A stretch of DNA of 64,000 nucleotides from JAMQKA01 sp043951865 (lineage in GTDB: Bacteria > Bacteroidota > Rhodothermia > Balneolales > Balneolaceae), in assembly GCF_043951865.1 (NCBI RefSeq), contig NZ_JBINJF010000019.1, positions 1 through 64,000 of the forward strand. The letters run 5' to 3'. A program made the position numbers and the translations under genes. This document shows, piece by piece, positions 35,126-44,014 of this stretch. The notes below the pieces were generated by a model. That model saw only the letters and a list, made by a program, of their open reading frames with translations. It was not told where the DNA came from and made no database searches. The first letter of the stretch is position 1; each line of letters starts with the position of its first letter.

Positions 35126-35991
35126 ATTCCCATATGAAAAAAACCTGGTCCATCATCTTTTCGACATTGGGCATCGCCTTTTTGGTAATTACCCTCTTTA
35201 AGCACGTCCCGGAATCCAAACCGACGTTCCGGGAAGAAGCGGCCAGCCAGGAGAGCAATAGGAATAATGAGCAGGTGGTTGAATTCTGGGAGCTGTACAA
35301 CAAGGCTACGGACCTACGTATTGCCGGGAATTATCAAAAAGCGGCCAAATACTACCGCGGCGCCCTGCAAAAAGATCGGGAACATCTAAATACCATCTAT
35401 TACCTGGGAAGCATGGAACTGGCCCTGGACCATTTTGAGAAGGCGGAAAAACGGTGGCATTCGCTGATTGATCAAAATCCCGCAAGTGCACGCGGTCACG
35501 TGCAGCTGGGAACAATCTACAGCTGTCGCCGGCCGGACAATTCACTTTTTGACCTGACAAAAGCGGCCCGTCATTTTGAAAAAGCGTCCAGCCTGAATCG
35601 CGAGATTACCGGTCCCCTGCTGCAGCTGGCTAAAATTAATATTTTAAAGCGGCGGTATGCCGAAGCGGAACAACGGCTGCAAGAAGTGACTCAAAGCAAT
35701 TTCCGGAGCCTTGAAGGATTTTTCCTGCGGGGCTACCTTGCTTGGAAAGCGGGAAATACCGCGGATGCACAACGTCATCTTGATCAAAGCCGGTCAATAG
35801 CCAAAGGCAGCGAAAAATTTGCCAACGTCGGGGAAGGGACGACCAATTCCGGAGAAGACCCGATGTTTGACGAAACCGGCCGCTGTGCACTCTTTTCGTC
35901 TGAAATCCATTCGCTCTTAACTACCAATCGAAGTCGTTCTATAACTGAACGCTACCGACAGTTTGAGGATAAACTGGATGCATATAATTAG
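35122..35991 (+). CDS. Membrane-anchored TPR protein
   Basis: A 289-residue protein with an N-terminal hydrophobic anchor (about residues 8-25) and several TPR-like helical repeats: AGNYQKAAKYYRGALQ, TIYYLGSMELALDHFEKAEK, ARGHVQLGTIY, TGPLLQLAKINILKRRYAEAE and FLRGYLAWKAGNTADA. TPR domains mediate protein contacts, here most likely between the upstream cytochrome and CRTAC1 proteins in the periplasm. Its ATG overlaps the CRTAC1 stop (ATGA), typical of coupled translation; a second ATG at 35134 (MKKTWS) is an alternative. The last ~60 residues have no repeat. Confidence 0.85.
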   Translation: MNSHMKKTWSIIFSTLGIAFLVITLFKHVPESKPTFREEAASQESNRNNEQVVEFWELYNKATDLRIAGNYQKAAKYYRGALQKDREHLNTIYYLGSMELALDHFEKAEKRWHSLIDQNPASARGHVQLGTIYSCRRPDNSLFDLTKAARHFEKASSLNREITGPLLQLAKINILKRRYAEAEQRLQEVTQSNFRSLEGFFLRGYLAWKAGNTADAQRHLDQSRSIAKGSEKFANVGEGTTNSGEDPMFDETGRCALFSSEIHSLLTTNRSRSITERYRQFEDKLDAYN

Positions 35992-36204
35992 CCCGGATTG
36001 ATCCACTCATCTGCCTTCAAAATCCAGCATCCAGATCAGGATGGGGCATCCCTCACCCGCGTAGCATGTAATGGAAGGCTTAACAAAGGCGTTACGAATT
36101 CATTCAATCAGATCGGCTTACTCCGGTATGGTATTTTCAGTCGGGTGACGGCGAACCTGGAGTTACAAGGAACCGCACGGAAAAAAGAGCATAATTCGTC
36201 TCAC

Positions 36205-37470
36205 TTATCCGGAAGTGGGATCGCTCATGGTACCGGCAAACAGGATCGTCTGCGATTCAACTTCACGAATCACGTAGAAAAAGGGGCGGTTAAACCGAAC
36301 GGTCGTCGTTTGGGGCACGCTGGTAATCCCGATGCCCACGGATGTGGCAGCAGCCGCTTCGGTTCCCTCCTCGTCGACACGAATAAATGTCTTGTGGCGC
36401 GTTTCGCTGATATGGAGATCATCACTTTCGGGATTTATTCCGCTAAAATCGGATTCCAGCGGATCAAAGGCATCGGTAATGCCCATATCCCGGAGCACGT
36501 CCCTGAATGCGTCGATCTCGTATTCCATCTCAAATTTGGGCAGTTCCAGGTTGAGCGTGGTTTCACTGAAACCTTCGGTTACCTCCTGCCACCTGTTCCA
36601 GTCCAGATTACCGATCCAATCTTCCAGTTTCATCGATTCATCCGGCAGTACCAGGGTCATCGCAAATCCGGCATCGCCGTAGTACAAATTAACCGCCTCG
36701 TAGTTATCGCCCTTTTTGTAGAGCATGCCGTCCTGTTGCTCCATTTGCATCATCTCCGACTCCACGCTGGATTCACCGGAGCGGTAGAAAGGCTGTTGAC
36801 GGGTGTTTTCCGGGTCAAAAGGATAAGTCCAGTTGCCCTTAAAATATATAGCATTAGCCAGGTACATCACGGTGAGCGGGTCGATTGGACCCTGTACAAT
36901 GTTGTTGATCAGTCCCCCGGTTTTGTCATCCACCCAGCTGTTGATTCGACTTACTGTTTCAGGATCCGCGAAATCAGCCGCTTCAATGGTTGCATCGTAG
37001 TAGAGCTGGTTGGTCTCCAGGAACTCATCTTCCACGGAAAACGTATCCCGGTACCAAATTGCATTGGCGATCTCAAAACGCACGTTGTCATCGAACTGTA
37101 CCAGCAGGTCCATCAGTTCCCGGGCCGACTGGTTGACCTCTTCCCGGCTCATCCCGCCCATCCCGAATGTCTCCCGCATCTGCGTATAGGTTTTGGATCC
37201 GGCTCCGTTCATGGTCATTCCGTAGGCCATCAGGATACTCAGGGGAGAAACGAGGTGATTGCTATTCGGATCCTTGTCCACCAGGTGCCTCACCAAATCG
37301 AAACCGAATCTCCCTCCCCCGTTTACCAATTCAGTCTCCTGCTGCGTCAGCGCGCGTGGGAGGTCCCGACGCTCGAACTGGTTCGGTTGTGGTTCTGCTG
37401 TGTTGAAGGCATTACAACCTATAACAACAAAGCAGGCAAAAAATGTGGCCAAAAATTGATTGATACGCAT
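36205..37470 (-). CDS. Serpin lipoprotein (protease inhibitor)
   Basis: A 421-residue serpin, a suicide inhibitor of serine or cysteine proteases. ATG 37470 begins a lipoprotein signal (ATFFACFVVIGC); the open frame reaches further to 37566 but that part has no features. Core elements are full length: LVSPLSILMAYGMTMNGAGSKT, NAIYFKGNW, FNRPFFYVI and the hinge EEGTEAAAAT with small residues at P14-P9, which marks an inhibitory serpin. Counting from Glu P17 puts P1-P1' at Thr-Ser (GITSVP). Anchored in the outer membrane or periplasm, it may guard against host, predator or self-secreted proteases. Monocistronic. Confidence 0.93.
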   Translation of the reverse strand: MRINQFLATFFACFVVIGCNAFNTAEPQPNQFERRDLPRALTQQETELVNGGGRFGFDLVRHLVDKDPNSNHLVSPLSILMAYGMTMNGAGSKTYTQMRETFGMGGMSREEVNQSARELMDLLVQFDDNVRFEIANAIWYRDTFSVEDEFLETNQLYYDATIEAADFADPETVSRINSWVDDKTGGLINNIVQGPIDPLTVMYLANAIYFKGNWTYPFDPENTRQQPFYRSGESSVESEMMQMEQQDGMLYKKGDNYEAVNLYYGDAGFAMTLVLPDESMKLEDWIGNLDWNRWQEVTEGFSETTLNLELPKFEMEYEIDAFRDVLRDMGITDAFDPLESDFSGINPESDDLHISETRHKTFIRVDEEGTEAAAATSVGIGITSVPQTTTVRFNRPFFYVIREVESQTILFAGTMSDPTSG

Positions 37471-37590
37471 TCCCGTTGGGAGTCTTGTGCTGTTTGATTT
37501 ACGTCGGTGCGGTTTTCGGGTTACCCAACCTGTGATATTGGTTGTACTGTTTATACACTTTACCAAAACGGGATAACTACCGCTTTATTT

Positions 37591-37824
37591 AGCCTGCATT
37601 TCTCACCAAGAAATTGGTTCGTATGCAAGGCGAAGTGGTAATCGCAAGCGAAACGTATATTGATACGTTAAGTGCGCGATTACCATCTTTAACTAGCAGA
37701 CGGGACAATTTCCTAGCCCGCTACAAACTGTTATAGCATGTTCAGTTTTAAAATCAATGCAACTCACTGTATATCAAAGCATTATGAGAAATTTATATTC
37801 ATTTTTGTGAGAAATACAGGTTAG
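37591..37824 (+). repeat. 235-bp hairpin element, copy 1 (partner 45407-45643)
   Basis: Terminal inverted repeats AGCCTGCATTTCTCAC and, at the right end as complement, CTAACCTGTATTTCTCAC. Inside lies a long stem: GGTAATCGC (37637-37645) pairs with GCGATTACC (37676-37684), with AACGTAT/ATACGTT nested inside, and a weaker outer stem GAAATTGG.../...CAATTTC. Copy 2 differs at one stem pair on both sides (T-A to A-T), so the structure is conserved. Probable MITE-like or structured RNA element. No coding capacity. Confidence 0.85.
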
Positions 37825-37882
37825 AGCGTACTCAAAAGTAATTCCTTCCTCTGCTGCCTCATGTTATTGGATGTGCATTGAA

Positions 37883-37960
37883 GAGGACTTTGCAAAACCG
37901 TTGTTTTGGTCAACATCGGTAGTTTCGCGGATTTATAATTGCATCTTTACCAGCGTTGGT
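37883..37960 (+). repeat. Truncated TIR repeat (left half only)
   Basis: GAGGACTTTGCAAAACCG then TTGTTTTGGTCAA, CGGTAGTTTCGCG match one half of the long TIR element (the orientation of 43252). The second half is absent, so this is a truncated copy. Confidence 0.75.
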
Positions 37961-38324
37961 TTCCCAGCGGACCGAGTTCAATGGTTTAGCACAGGCGCGG
38001 TTTGGTTATTTGTGAAGAGGTTACTTGTTAAAGACAATTAATTCCTGACAACCAATAACTAATCTCCGGCGGTGTATATTGCGGTTCGTTTTTTTGATCA
38101 TTCAAAAAACGAACAGGGAAAGTCGGTAAGGAAGCTTTAATAAGAAAAAGAGCCCTTCATCCAGGAGAATGTAACTCCCCGGGACGGAAGTGCTTCTGGC
38201 TGAGTACCATATAGCAACAGGATCTCCAATTCCGAATCGGAAAAGCAGACATCAAAAGGGATGAATAAATTTATATATTGACTAATTCACAACAGTATTC
38301 CCACGATAAAATCCGTTATGCCAC

Positions 38325-39932
38325 ATGGCGCTTACTTCTGATCAATATTCCCGTCTCCTCCAGTTCCTTGAGCAGACAGATTCATATCCCCACCAGCCGG
38401 AAGAGGTGAAGCATATTCAAACCCACATCTCCCATGTCTTTATGGCGGGGGACTACGTGTACAAGATAAAGAAACCGGTCGATTTTGAGTTTCTCGACTA
38501 CAGTACACTTGCAAAGCGCAAACATTTTTGCGAGCAGGAGGTAACACTAAACCGACGTCTTTGCGAGGATGTCTACCTTGGTGTAGTACCGATCGGCAGG
38601 ACAGGCGGCACATTCGCGCTGGAAACACAGGAAGCCGATATCGTGGAATACGCGGTAAAGATGAAAAAACTGGACAGTGAGTATTTCCTGCACACATTGA
38701 TTGAACGAGACAACCTGACCAACGATCACCTGGAGCGCGTTGCCGACAAGCTGGCATCGTTTTATACCGCTCAGCAGCCGGACGATCAGATCCTTCAGTA
38801 CGGTACCATTGAAAAGGTTAAATTCAACACCGACGAAAATTTCAGGCAGACCCGCCCGTATATTGGTGAGACAATTGATCAGCTCTCTTTTGACGCCATT
38901 CAGGCATACACCGACAGCTATTTTAAATGGCGGAAGAGCCTGTTTCAGCGCAGAATTGAAGAAAACCGGATCGTTGACGGGCACGGCGACCTCCACCTCG
39001 ACCATATCCATATCACCCCCGAAAAGGTTCGGATCTATGACTGCATCGAATTTAATGAACGATTTCGTTATGGTGACTTGGCCGCCGACCTGGCATTCCT
39101 GGCAATGGACCTCGATTTCAGGGATCGCTGGAGAGAGGAGCGCTATTTTGTGAACCGGATGGCCGACAAGCTTGACGATCCCGATCTCCCCGGAATACTA
39201 ACGTTCTACAAATGTTACCGCGCCTACGTCAAGGGAAAGGTCAAGAGCTTGCAGAGCGGAGAAGAGGAGGTACCCCGGGCGGAACGCCGGGAGGCTGCCG
39301 GGATCGCCCGCCGATATTTTGATCTTTCGCTGCGCTATGCCCTGCTGGGCTCGGAACCGACGGCCTGTATCGTCATGGGGCGGATCGGCAGCGGCAAGAG
39401 TACATTGGCCGAAATGATGGCCGAGACGCTTTCACTTCCGATCTTTTCATCCGACCGCATACGTAAGTCGATGGCGGGCCTGCCGCTGCACGAGCGAACG
39501 CCGGATGAAACCCGCCCGGACCTCTACTCTCAGGCGATGTCTGACAAGACCTATAATGAACTTCAACAGCGGGCGATCGAACAACTGAAGCAAGGGACAA
39601 CAGTCATACTGGATGCGACGTACAGCGATCGGCAAAGCCGGAAAAATCTGGTGGAGCTGCTGGCCCGCCATAATATGGATTACCTGTTCATCGAGGCGAA
39701 CGCCTCGGACGAAACCATCAAGGAACGGCTGAAAAAGCGGGAGGGTGGCCAGGTGGTATCGGACGCCCGGCTGGAAGATTTTGAAGCGCTGGATCAAAAT
39801 TACACTCCGCCGGCGGAGATAGCGGCCTCACACCTCCTCTCTGTCAGTACGGAACAACCGTTCCTGGATACCCGCGAAGAGCTCTACCGAAAGCTGGTAA
39901 AGCGCCACCTCGAAAAAGAGAAAGATACATAA
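38325..39932 (+). CDS. APH-like kinase fused to P-loop NTPase (bifunctional AAA family protein)
   Basis: A 535-residue cytosolic fusion. The N-terminal two thirds (about residues 20-330) is an aminoglycoside-phosphotransferase-like fold with VYKIKKPVDFEFLDY as nucleotide loop, GHGDLHLDH as catalytic loop and DCIEFNERFRYGDLAADLA as the metal-binding segment. The C-terminal domain is a zeta-toxin/AAA-type P-loop kinase with GRIGSGKST (352-360) and LDATYSDRQSR. Such two-domain proteins are widespread but uncharacterised. The order suggests phosphorylation of a small molecule or protein. Start ATG 38325 has no strong Shine-Dalgarno. Stand-alone gene. Confidence 0.85.
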   Translation: MALTSDQYSRLLQFLEQTDSYPHQPEEVKHIQTHISHVFMAGDYVYKIKKPVDFEFLDYSTLAKRKHFCEQEVTLNRRLCEDVYLGVVPIGRTGGTFALETQEADIVEYAVKMKKLDSEYFLHTLIERDNLTNDHLERVADKLASFYTAQQPDDQILQYGTIEKVKFNTDENFRQTRPYIGETIDQLSFDAIQAYTDSYFKWRKSLFQRRIEENRIVDGHGDLHLDHIHITPEKVRIYDCIEFNERFRYGDLAADLAFLAMDLDFRDRWREERYFVNRMADKLDDPDLPGILTFYKCYRAYVKGKVKSLQSGEEEVPRAERREAAGIARRYFDLSLRYALLGSEPTACIVMGRIGSGKSTLAEMMAETLSLPIFSSDRIRKSMAGLPLHERTPDETRPDLYSQAMSDKTYNELQQRAIEQLKQGTTVILDATYSDRQSRKNLVELLARHNMDYLFIEANASDETIKERLKKREGGQVVSDARLEDFEALDQNYTPPAEIAASHLLSVSTEQPFLDTREELYRKLVKRHLEKEKDT

Positions 39933-40147
39933 TACTACTGGTCCCTGGTCCCTCGTCCCTTCGGCAGATAACTTTACAGAGAGCCGACCACGGTTTGCTC
40001 AATCGAAAAATAGATGCTATATACCCTGAGTAAGGAAAATGTGGAATTTATAAGGCATTTACCGGTCACCGGATTTATTATTAAGAGGGTTTTTAATAAA
40101 CGGTTTTGCCAAGATCTTTAGAAATAAAAAACAGGGATGAGGACAAC

Positions 40148-41983
40148 ATGATGATTAAAACACGTATCGGGGTTATCGTCTTAATCGCAATATTGGGCTG
40201 GGGATGCAGCCCGGAAGAAGAACCTTCAGTGGAACGACCCAACATTTTATGGATCACCAGTGAAGACAACAGCCCCTACCTGGGCGCCTATGGAGATTCA
40301 CTGGCAGATACCCCGAACCTCGATCGACTGGCCGAGCGCGGGACCGTGTATGAAAACGCATTTGCCACTACCCCGGTCTGCGCGCCCTCGCGGTTCACTC
40401 TTATCACCGGGCTGTACGCCAACGCAATGGGTACCGAAAATATGCGCAGCACGTTTCCCATTCCCGAACAGATCCGGTTTTTTCCCAAGTACCTTCGGGA
40501 TGCAGGGTATCATACCACCAACAATGTAAAGAAGGATTATAACACGATTGATCAACCCGAAGCGTGGGTGGAATCCAGCGACAGCGCCACCTATAAAACA
40601 CGGGAGCCGGGCCAGCCCTTCTTCCACGTGCGTAACTTTACCACTACCCACGAGAGCCGGCTGCATGATCCCATTGATACACTGATTCATGACCCCGAAG
40701 AGATGGAGCTCCCCCCATATCATCCGGCAACCGCGGAGATAAAGAGAGACTGGGCCCATTATTATGACCAGATTACAAAAATGGATACGCAAGTGGGACA
40801 GGTGCTCGACGAGCTGGAGGCTTCGGGGGAGGCGGAAAATACGATCATTTTCTATTACAGCGATCACGGTGGCGTGCTCCCCCGTTCAAAACGATTTATG
40901 TTTGAATCGGGGCTGCGCGTGCCGCTGATTGTCTATTTCCCGCCGAAATATGAGCACCTGGCCCCGGAGCGGGACCGGACCGACCGGCTGGTCTCGTTCG
41001 TGGATTTCCCGAAAACCGTATTGAGCCTGGCCGGAATAGAGCCGCCGGAGTATATGCATGGCAAAGCGTTCCTAGGTGAGTATGAGGATACCCCGCGAAC
41101 CTACGTGCATACCTACCGCGGGCGGATGGACGAGCGTTTTGACCTGGTCCGGGCGGTGCGGGACAAAGAGTATCTCTACGTGCGCAACTATATGCCGCAC
41201 CGAATCTACGGGCAACATTTGGCATATCTCTGGCGGGCGCCCTCGATGCTGAGCTGGCACCAGCAGTTTCTCGGGGGAACCCTGGATGACACCCAGCAAC
41301 GTTTTTTTGAGACCAAGCCGGCCGAGGAGTTGTACAGGATAGATGCCGATCCGCACAACGTTAACAATCTTGCGGGAGATCCCGGGTATCAGGAGGTCCT
41401 GCAGCGAATGCGCGAAGCCAATGCCCAATGGATTCGGGAGCAGCAGGACCTGGGATTTATCCCGGAAGAGACGATCGACTCGCTGCGCGGCAACCGACCG
41501 TTGTATGATGCGGCCCGCGAACAGTCGATGCCGATCGATGAAATTATTGAGACCGCGGAACAGGCTACCCGCAATGCCTCAGACAACCTGGAGTTTTTGG
41601 CCGAACAGATGGATCATTCCAACGGGGCCGTCCGTTTTTGGGCTGCCACCGGGTTTTCTGTAGCCGAGCGCCAGGCGCCACAGGTGGAAGAAGTCCTGAA
41701 GCGTCACATCGATGATCCTTCGCCTGCAGTGCGCGTAGCCGTGGCGGAAGCGCTGTACCGGCATGGATTCCGCACCGCCGGTCTGGAATTGCTGGAGGAA
41801 TCGCTTCAAGCCGACCATCCTTTTGTAAAACTGCGGGCGCTCAACACAATTGAAGCGTTGGAAATAGAGGCGCTCCCCGGCCGCATGGAGCAAATGATAC
41901 AGGACCTGCCCGGGATACATGATGACGAGTGGGGCACCGATTACTATATCCGGCGGGCGGCGACATCCATAGTTGGCGAATAA
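40148..41983 (+). CDS. Sulfatase lipoprotein with helical C-terminal extension
   Basis: A 611-residue type I sulfatase, exported as a lipoprotein (LGWGC). The formylglycine motif C78-A-P-S-R is intact, so it needs a maturation enzyme. The N-terminal metal site has NILWITSEDNSPYLG and the second half has FYYSDHGG. The core resembles sulfamidase-like (N-sulfoglucosamine) sulfatases. Residues ~480-611 form HEAT-like helices (VRFWAATGFSVAERQ, AVRVAVAEALYRHG, FVKLRALNTIEALE), an addition found in a subset of the family. Start at ATG 40148 is favoured by GAGGA 6 bases upstream. It probably removes sulfate from a sulfated glycan; exact substrate not known. Single gene. Confidence 0.92.
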   Translation: MMIKTRIGVIVLIAILGWGCSPEEEPSVERPNILWITSEDNSPYLGAYGDSLADTPNLDRLAERGTVYENAFATTPVCAPSRFTLITGLYANAMGTENMRSTFPIPEQIRFFPKYLRDAGYHTTNNVKKDYNTIDQPEAWVESSDSATYKTREPGQPFFHVRNFTTTHESRLHDPIDTLIHDPEEMELPPYHPATAEIKRDWAHYYDQITKMDTQVGQVLDELEASGEAENTIIFYYSDHGGVLPRSKRFMFESGLRVPLIVYFPPKYEHLAPERDRTDRLVSFVDFPKTVLSLAGIEPPEYMHGKAFLGEYEDTPRTYVHTYRGRMDERFDLVRAVRDKEYLYVRNYMPHRIYGQHLAYLWRAPSMLSWHQQFLGGTLDDTQQRFFETKPAEELYRIDADPHNVNNLAGDPGYQEVLQRMREANAQWIREQQDLGFIPEETIDSLRGNRPLYDAAREQSMPIDEIIETAEQATRNASDNLEFLAEQMDHSNGAVRFWAATGFSVAERQAPQVEEVLKRHIDDPSPAVRVAVAEALYRHGFRTAGLELLEESLQADHPFVKLRALNTIEALEIEALPGRMEQMIQDLPGIHDDEWGTDYYIRRAATSIVGE

Positions 41984-42107
41984 TCTCGGTTGGAATATTC
42001 GCAGGAGGAGTGCCGGGTAGCAAGTAATCCTAAAAAAGAGATATAACCAATACGTTTTTTGTTCTACCGGTAAACCTGCGAACTAATACACTAAAAACAG
42101 GAGAACG

Positions 42108-43241
42108 ATGAAAAAAATGAAAGGGTCACTGTCACTTGGGCGTGTAAAAGGTATTCGCATCCAGGTGCACTGGACGTTTCTACTGCTGATTGGATGGGTG
42201 GTATTCCTGGAGTTGAGCAGGGGCAACGATCTGGCCGCCATTTTCTGGAGCATCGGTTTTGTAATGGTGTTGTTCGGTTGTGTCATTGCCCATGAACTCG
42301 GACATGCCCTGACGGCCGCTCGATACGGCATAGGCACCCGGCAGATAACACTGTTGCCGATAGGCGGAGTGGCCAGCCTCGAGTCGATGCCGGAGAATCC
42401 GAAAGAGGAACTGCTGGTAGCCGTCGCGGGTCCCGCGGTGAACCTGGTTATCGCCCTCCTTTTATACCTTGTGGTCCCGGTTGGTGACTTCATAAGCCAG
42501 GATCCGGCTCAGCTGGAAGAGACGCTGAGCGCAATCAACGCGGGTAATTTCCTGTTTTACCTGTTTTCAGCCAACCTGATGCTGGTACTTTTTAACGTCA
42601 TTCCGGCCTTCCCGATGGACGGGGGACGAATTCTGCGAGCTCTTCTTTCAATGAAAATGAACCGGATGCAGGCTACCCAGATCGCCGCCTGGCTGGGACA
42701 GATGGTGGCCCTGTTCTTTTTCCTGTTTGGCCTGCTGTTTAATCCCATCCTGGTACTGATCGGGGTCTTTGTGTTCTTTGGAGCGCAGGGCGAAAACATT
42801 ATGGTCCAACAGATGACGTTGCTCAAAAATCGTTCGGTTGCTGAGGCGATGATGACCGACATTACGGTCCTGGAACCGGATGATCCTCTTTCCGAGGTGG
42901 TCGATCTGGTGCTTTCAGGCACAGAGCGCGATTTTGTGGTAGCTGCGGACCGTCGCGTGGAAGGCGTTCTGTATCAAACGGACCTGGTGGCGGCGTACCG
43001 GAATGGCCGGGGAGATGCCCGGGTAAGAGAGATCATGAATACCGATGTTGAACCGCTGCATCCCGATGAACCACTGAGCGAAGCATATATCAAAATCCGG
43101 TCAAGCCAAAAGGGGTTTTTCCCTGTTGTGGACCGTCAGCAGCTGGTGGGAGCGATAGATCAGAATAATATAAATGAGTTTATCGTCTTCAAGTCCTACC
43201 CCGGCATCACCGATCGAGCGGAAGTTCCCCTGAACACCTAG
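42108..43241 (+). CDS. Site-2 protease family metalloprotease with CBS pair
   Basis: A 377-residue M50 intramembrane protease. The zinc site is HELGH (residues 62-66) plus DGGR (D171), set in about six membrane helices. A C-terminal CBS pair (about 240-365: SVAEAMMTDITVLEPDDPLSEV, then REIMNTDVEPLHPDEPLSEA) probably senses an adenine nucleotide. Soluble-substrate class is typical of group III S2P, which cleave membrane-bound regulators. GGAG about 8 bases before ATG 42108 supports the start. A TIR repeat starts 10 bases after the stop codon, and no anti-sigma factor or other obvious substrate gene is adjacent. Confidence 0.92.
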   Translation: MKKMKGSLSLGRVKGIRIQVHWTFLLLIGWVVFLELSRGNDLAAIFWSIGFVMVLFGCVIAHELGHALTAARYGIGTRQITLLPIGGVASLESMPENPKEELLVAVAGPAVNLVIALLLYLVVPVGDFISQDPAQLEETLSAINAGNFLFYLFSANLMLVLFNVIPAFPMDGGRILRALLSMKMNRMQATQIAAWLGQMVALFFFLFGLLFNPILVLIGVFVFFGAQGENIMVQQMTLLKNRSVAEAMMTDITVLEPDDPLSEVVDLVLSGTERDFVVAADRRVEGVLYQTDLVAAYRNGRGDARVREIMNTDVEPLHPDEPLSEAYIKIRSSQKGFFPVVDRQQLVGAIDQNNINEFIVFKSYPGITDRAEVPLNT

Positions 43242-43251
43242 TGTCGTTATA

Positions 43252-43390
43252 GAGGTTTTTGAAAACCGTTGTTTTGACCAATCATTGTATTTTCGCGAAT
43301 TTGGAATCCTTACTTATAGCTAATAAGCTCCGGTTTCAAATTCGCTCAACCTATGACCTTGACCAAAACCCCTGGTTGTTCAAAGCCCTC
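43252..43390 (-). repeat. TIR repeat, long form, copy 2
   Basis: 139 bases, inverted relative to 23324-23462 and similar over the whole length, including the AAATTCG half sites, the CTTATAGC..TAAGCTCCGG centre and the TGACCTTGACCAAAACCCC arm. It begins 10 bases after the S2P stop, and copy 1 also follows a gene's stop closely. Confidence 0.85.
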
Positions 43391-43545
43391 TTAGTAAGTA
43401 ATGGATCGATGCTTTCCTAAATACCTGGAAGATCTGTCAGAACATGCAGACCACTGATATAATACTGGTGTCACGTCAAATCCCGGAGTTCGGTCTGTTG
43501 GATACCCCCGATCATGCCGAACCACGCAGGCAGCTGGGAAAGATA

Positions 43546-43618
43546 CTGTTAGAACTACTATTCTGCGGTAATCTACAGCATCAGTGTTATCTGCATTCCA
43601 GCAAACCAGGATATTCAT
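43546..43618 (+). repeat. Dispersed repeat III, copy 2 (partner 2236-2308)
   Basis: Ungapped alignment with the first copy, blocks AACTACTATTC, ATCTACAGCATCAGTGTTAT and CCAGCAAACCAGGATATTC. Lies between the TIR repeat and a small minus-strand gene. Confidence 0.75.
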
Positions 43619-43640
43619 GGTTGACATGGCACTGGAGCTA

Positions 43641-43871
43641 CTACTGAATTTCCAGGGCCTCATCAATCTTTTCGATCACCTTTATGTGGGCCTCCTCGTT
43701 GGTTTCCCCGAACCCGCTGACCGTGCGCCCGCTGTCATTGCGGGCGGTTACCTGCACGCCATCCCACTTTTTCCTTACTTTGTGAACACTGAATCCCCGG
43801 TATCCCTGTTTTTGAAGGATCGATATACGTTCATGAAACAGGTTTTCCTGCTCTCGATCTTGTGAACTCAT
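43641..43871 (-). CDS. Small conserved-type protein, 76 aa, next to DksA-like gene
   Basis: A 76-residue soluble protein starting MSSQDREQENLFHERI and ending KIDEALEIQ. It has the pattern GYRGFSVHKVRKKWDGVQVTA and ETNEEAHIKVIEKIDEAL, which looks like a small alpha-beta fold with a basic loop. I do not recognise the family. The longer upstream open frame to 44120 overlaps the DksA-like gene and has unlike composition, so I use ATG 43871. It shares strand with the DksA-like gene, whose stop is 143 bases upstream, and the two could be co-transcribed. Confidence 0.6.
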   Translation of the reverse strand: MSSQDREQENLFHERISILQKQGYRGFSVHKVRKKWDGVQVTARNDSGRTVSGFGETNEEAHIKVIEKIDEALEIQ

Positions 43872-44014
43872 ACCTGTCACCGCTGTTTTTTGTGGTAAGT
43901 GATTGTGGTTATGGTAAAACCGGGTACTGCCGCTGTTGGAGTGGGCGAAGCGAGATCCCGCCCCTGCTGCTGGTAGTCTCCATAAAAGGTGCCGGGCACG
44001 TATTGGGAAGCTTT

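Larger units (their letters stand above)
37471..38324. other. Intergenic region with a 234-bp hairpin element and a half TIR repeat
   Basis: Holds the hairpin element copy 1 (37591-37824) and the half TIR repeat (37883-37960), both listed. The remainder, 37961-38324, has a CCAATAACTAA word (38051-38061) like those elsewhere and a GTAACTCCCCGGGA motif (38171-38184), without assignable function. No gene. Confidence 0.55.
43242..43640. other. Intergenic region with a TIR repeat and repeat III copy 2
   Basis: Contains the long TIR repeat (43252-43390) and repeat III copy 2 (43546-43618). No gene is seen; the minus-strand frame across 43391-43666 overlaps the repeat. Confidence 0.55.

Noticed and set aside
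35998..37497. Long plus-strand open frame (499 codons) over the serpin gene
   Set aside because: It is the antisense shadow of the serpin, whose family motifs and lipoprotein signal are on the minus strand. The plus-strand product has no recognisable domain and a skewed His/Arg/Val composition.
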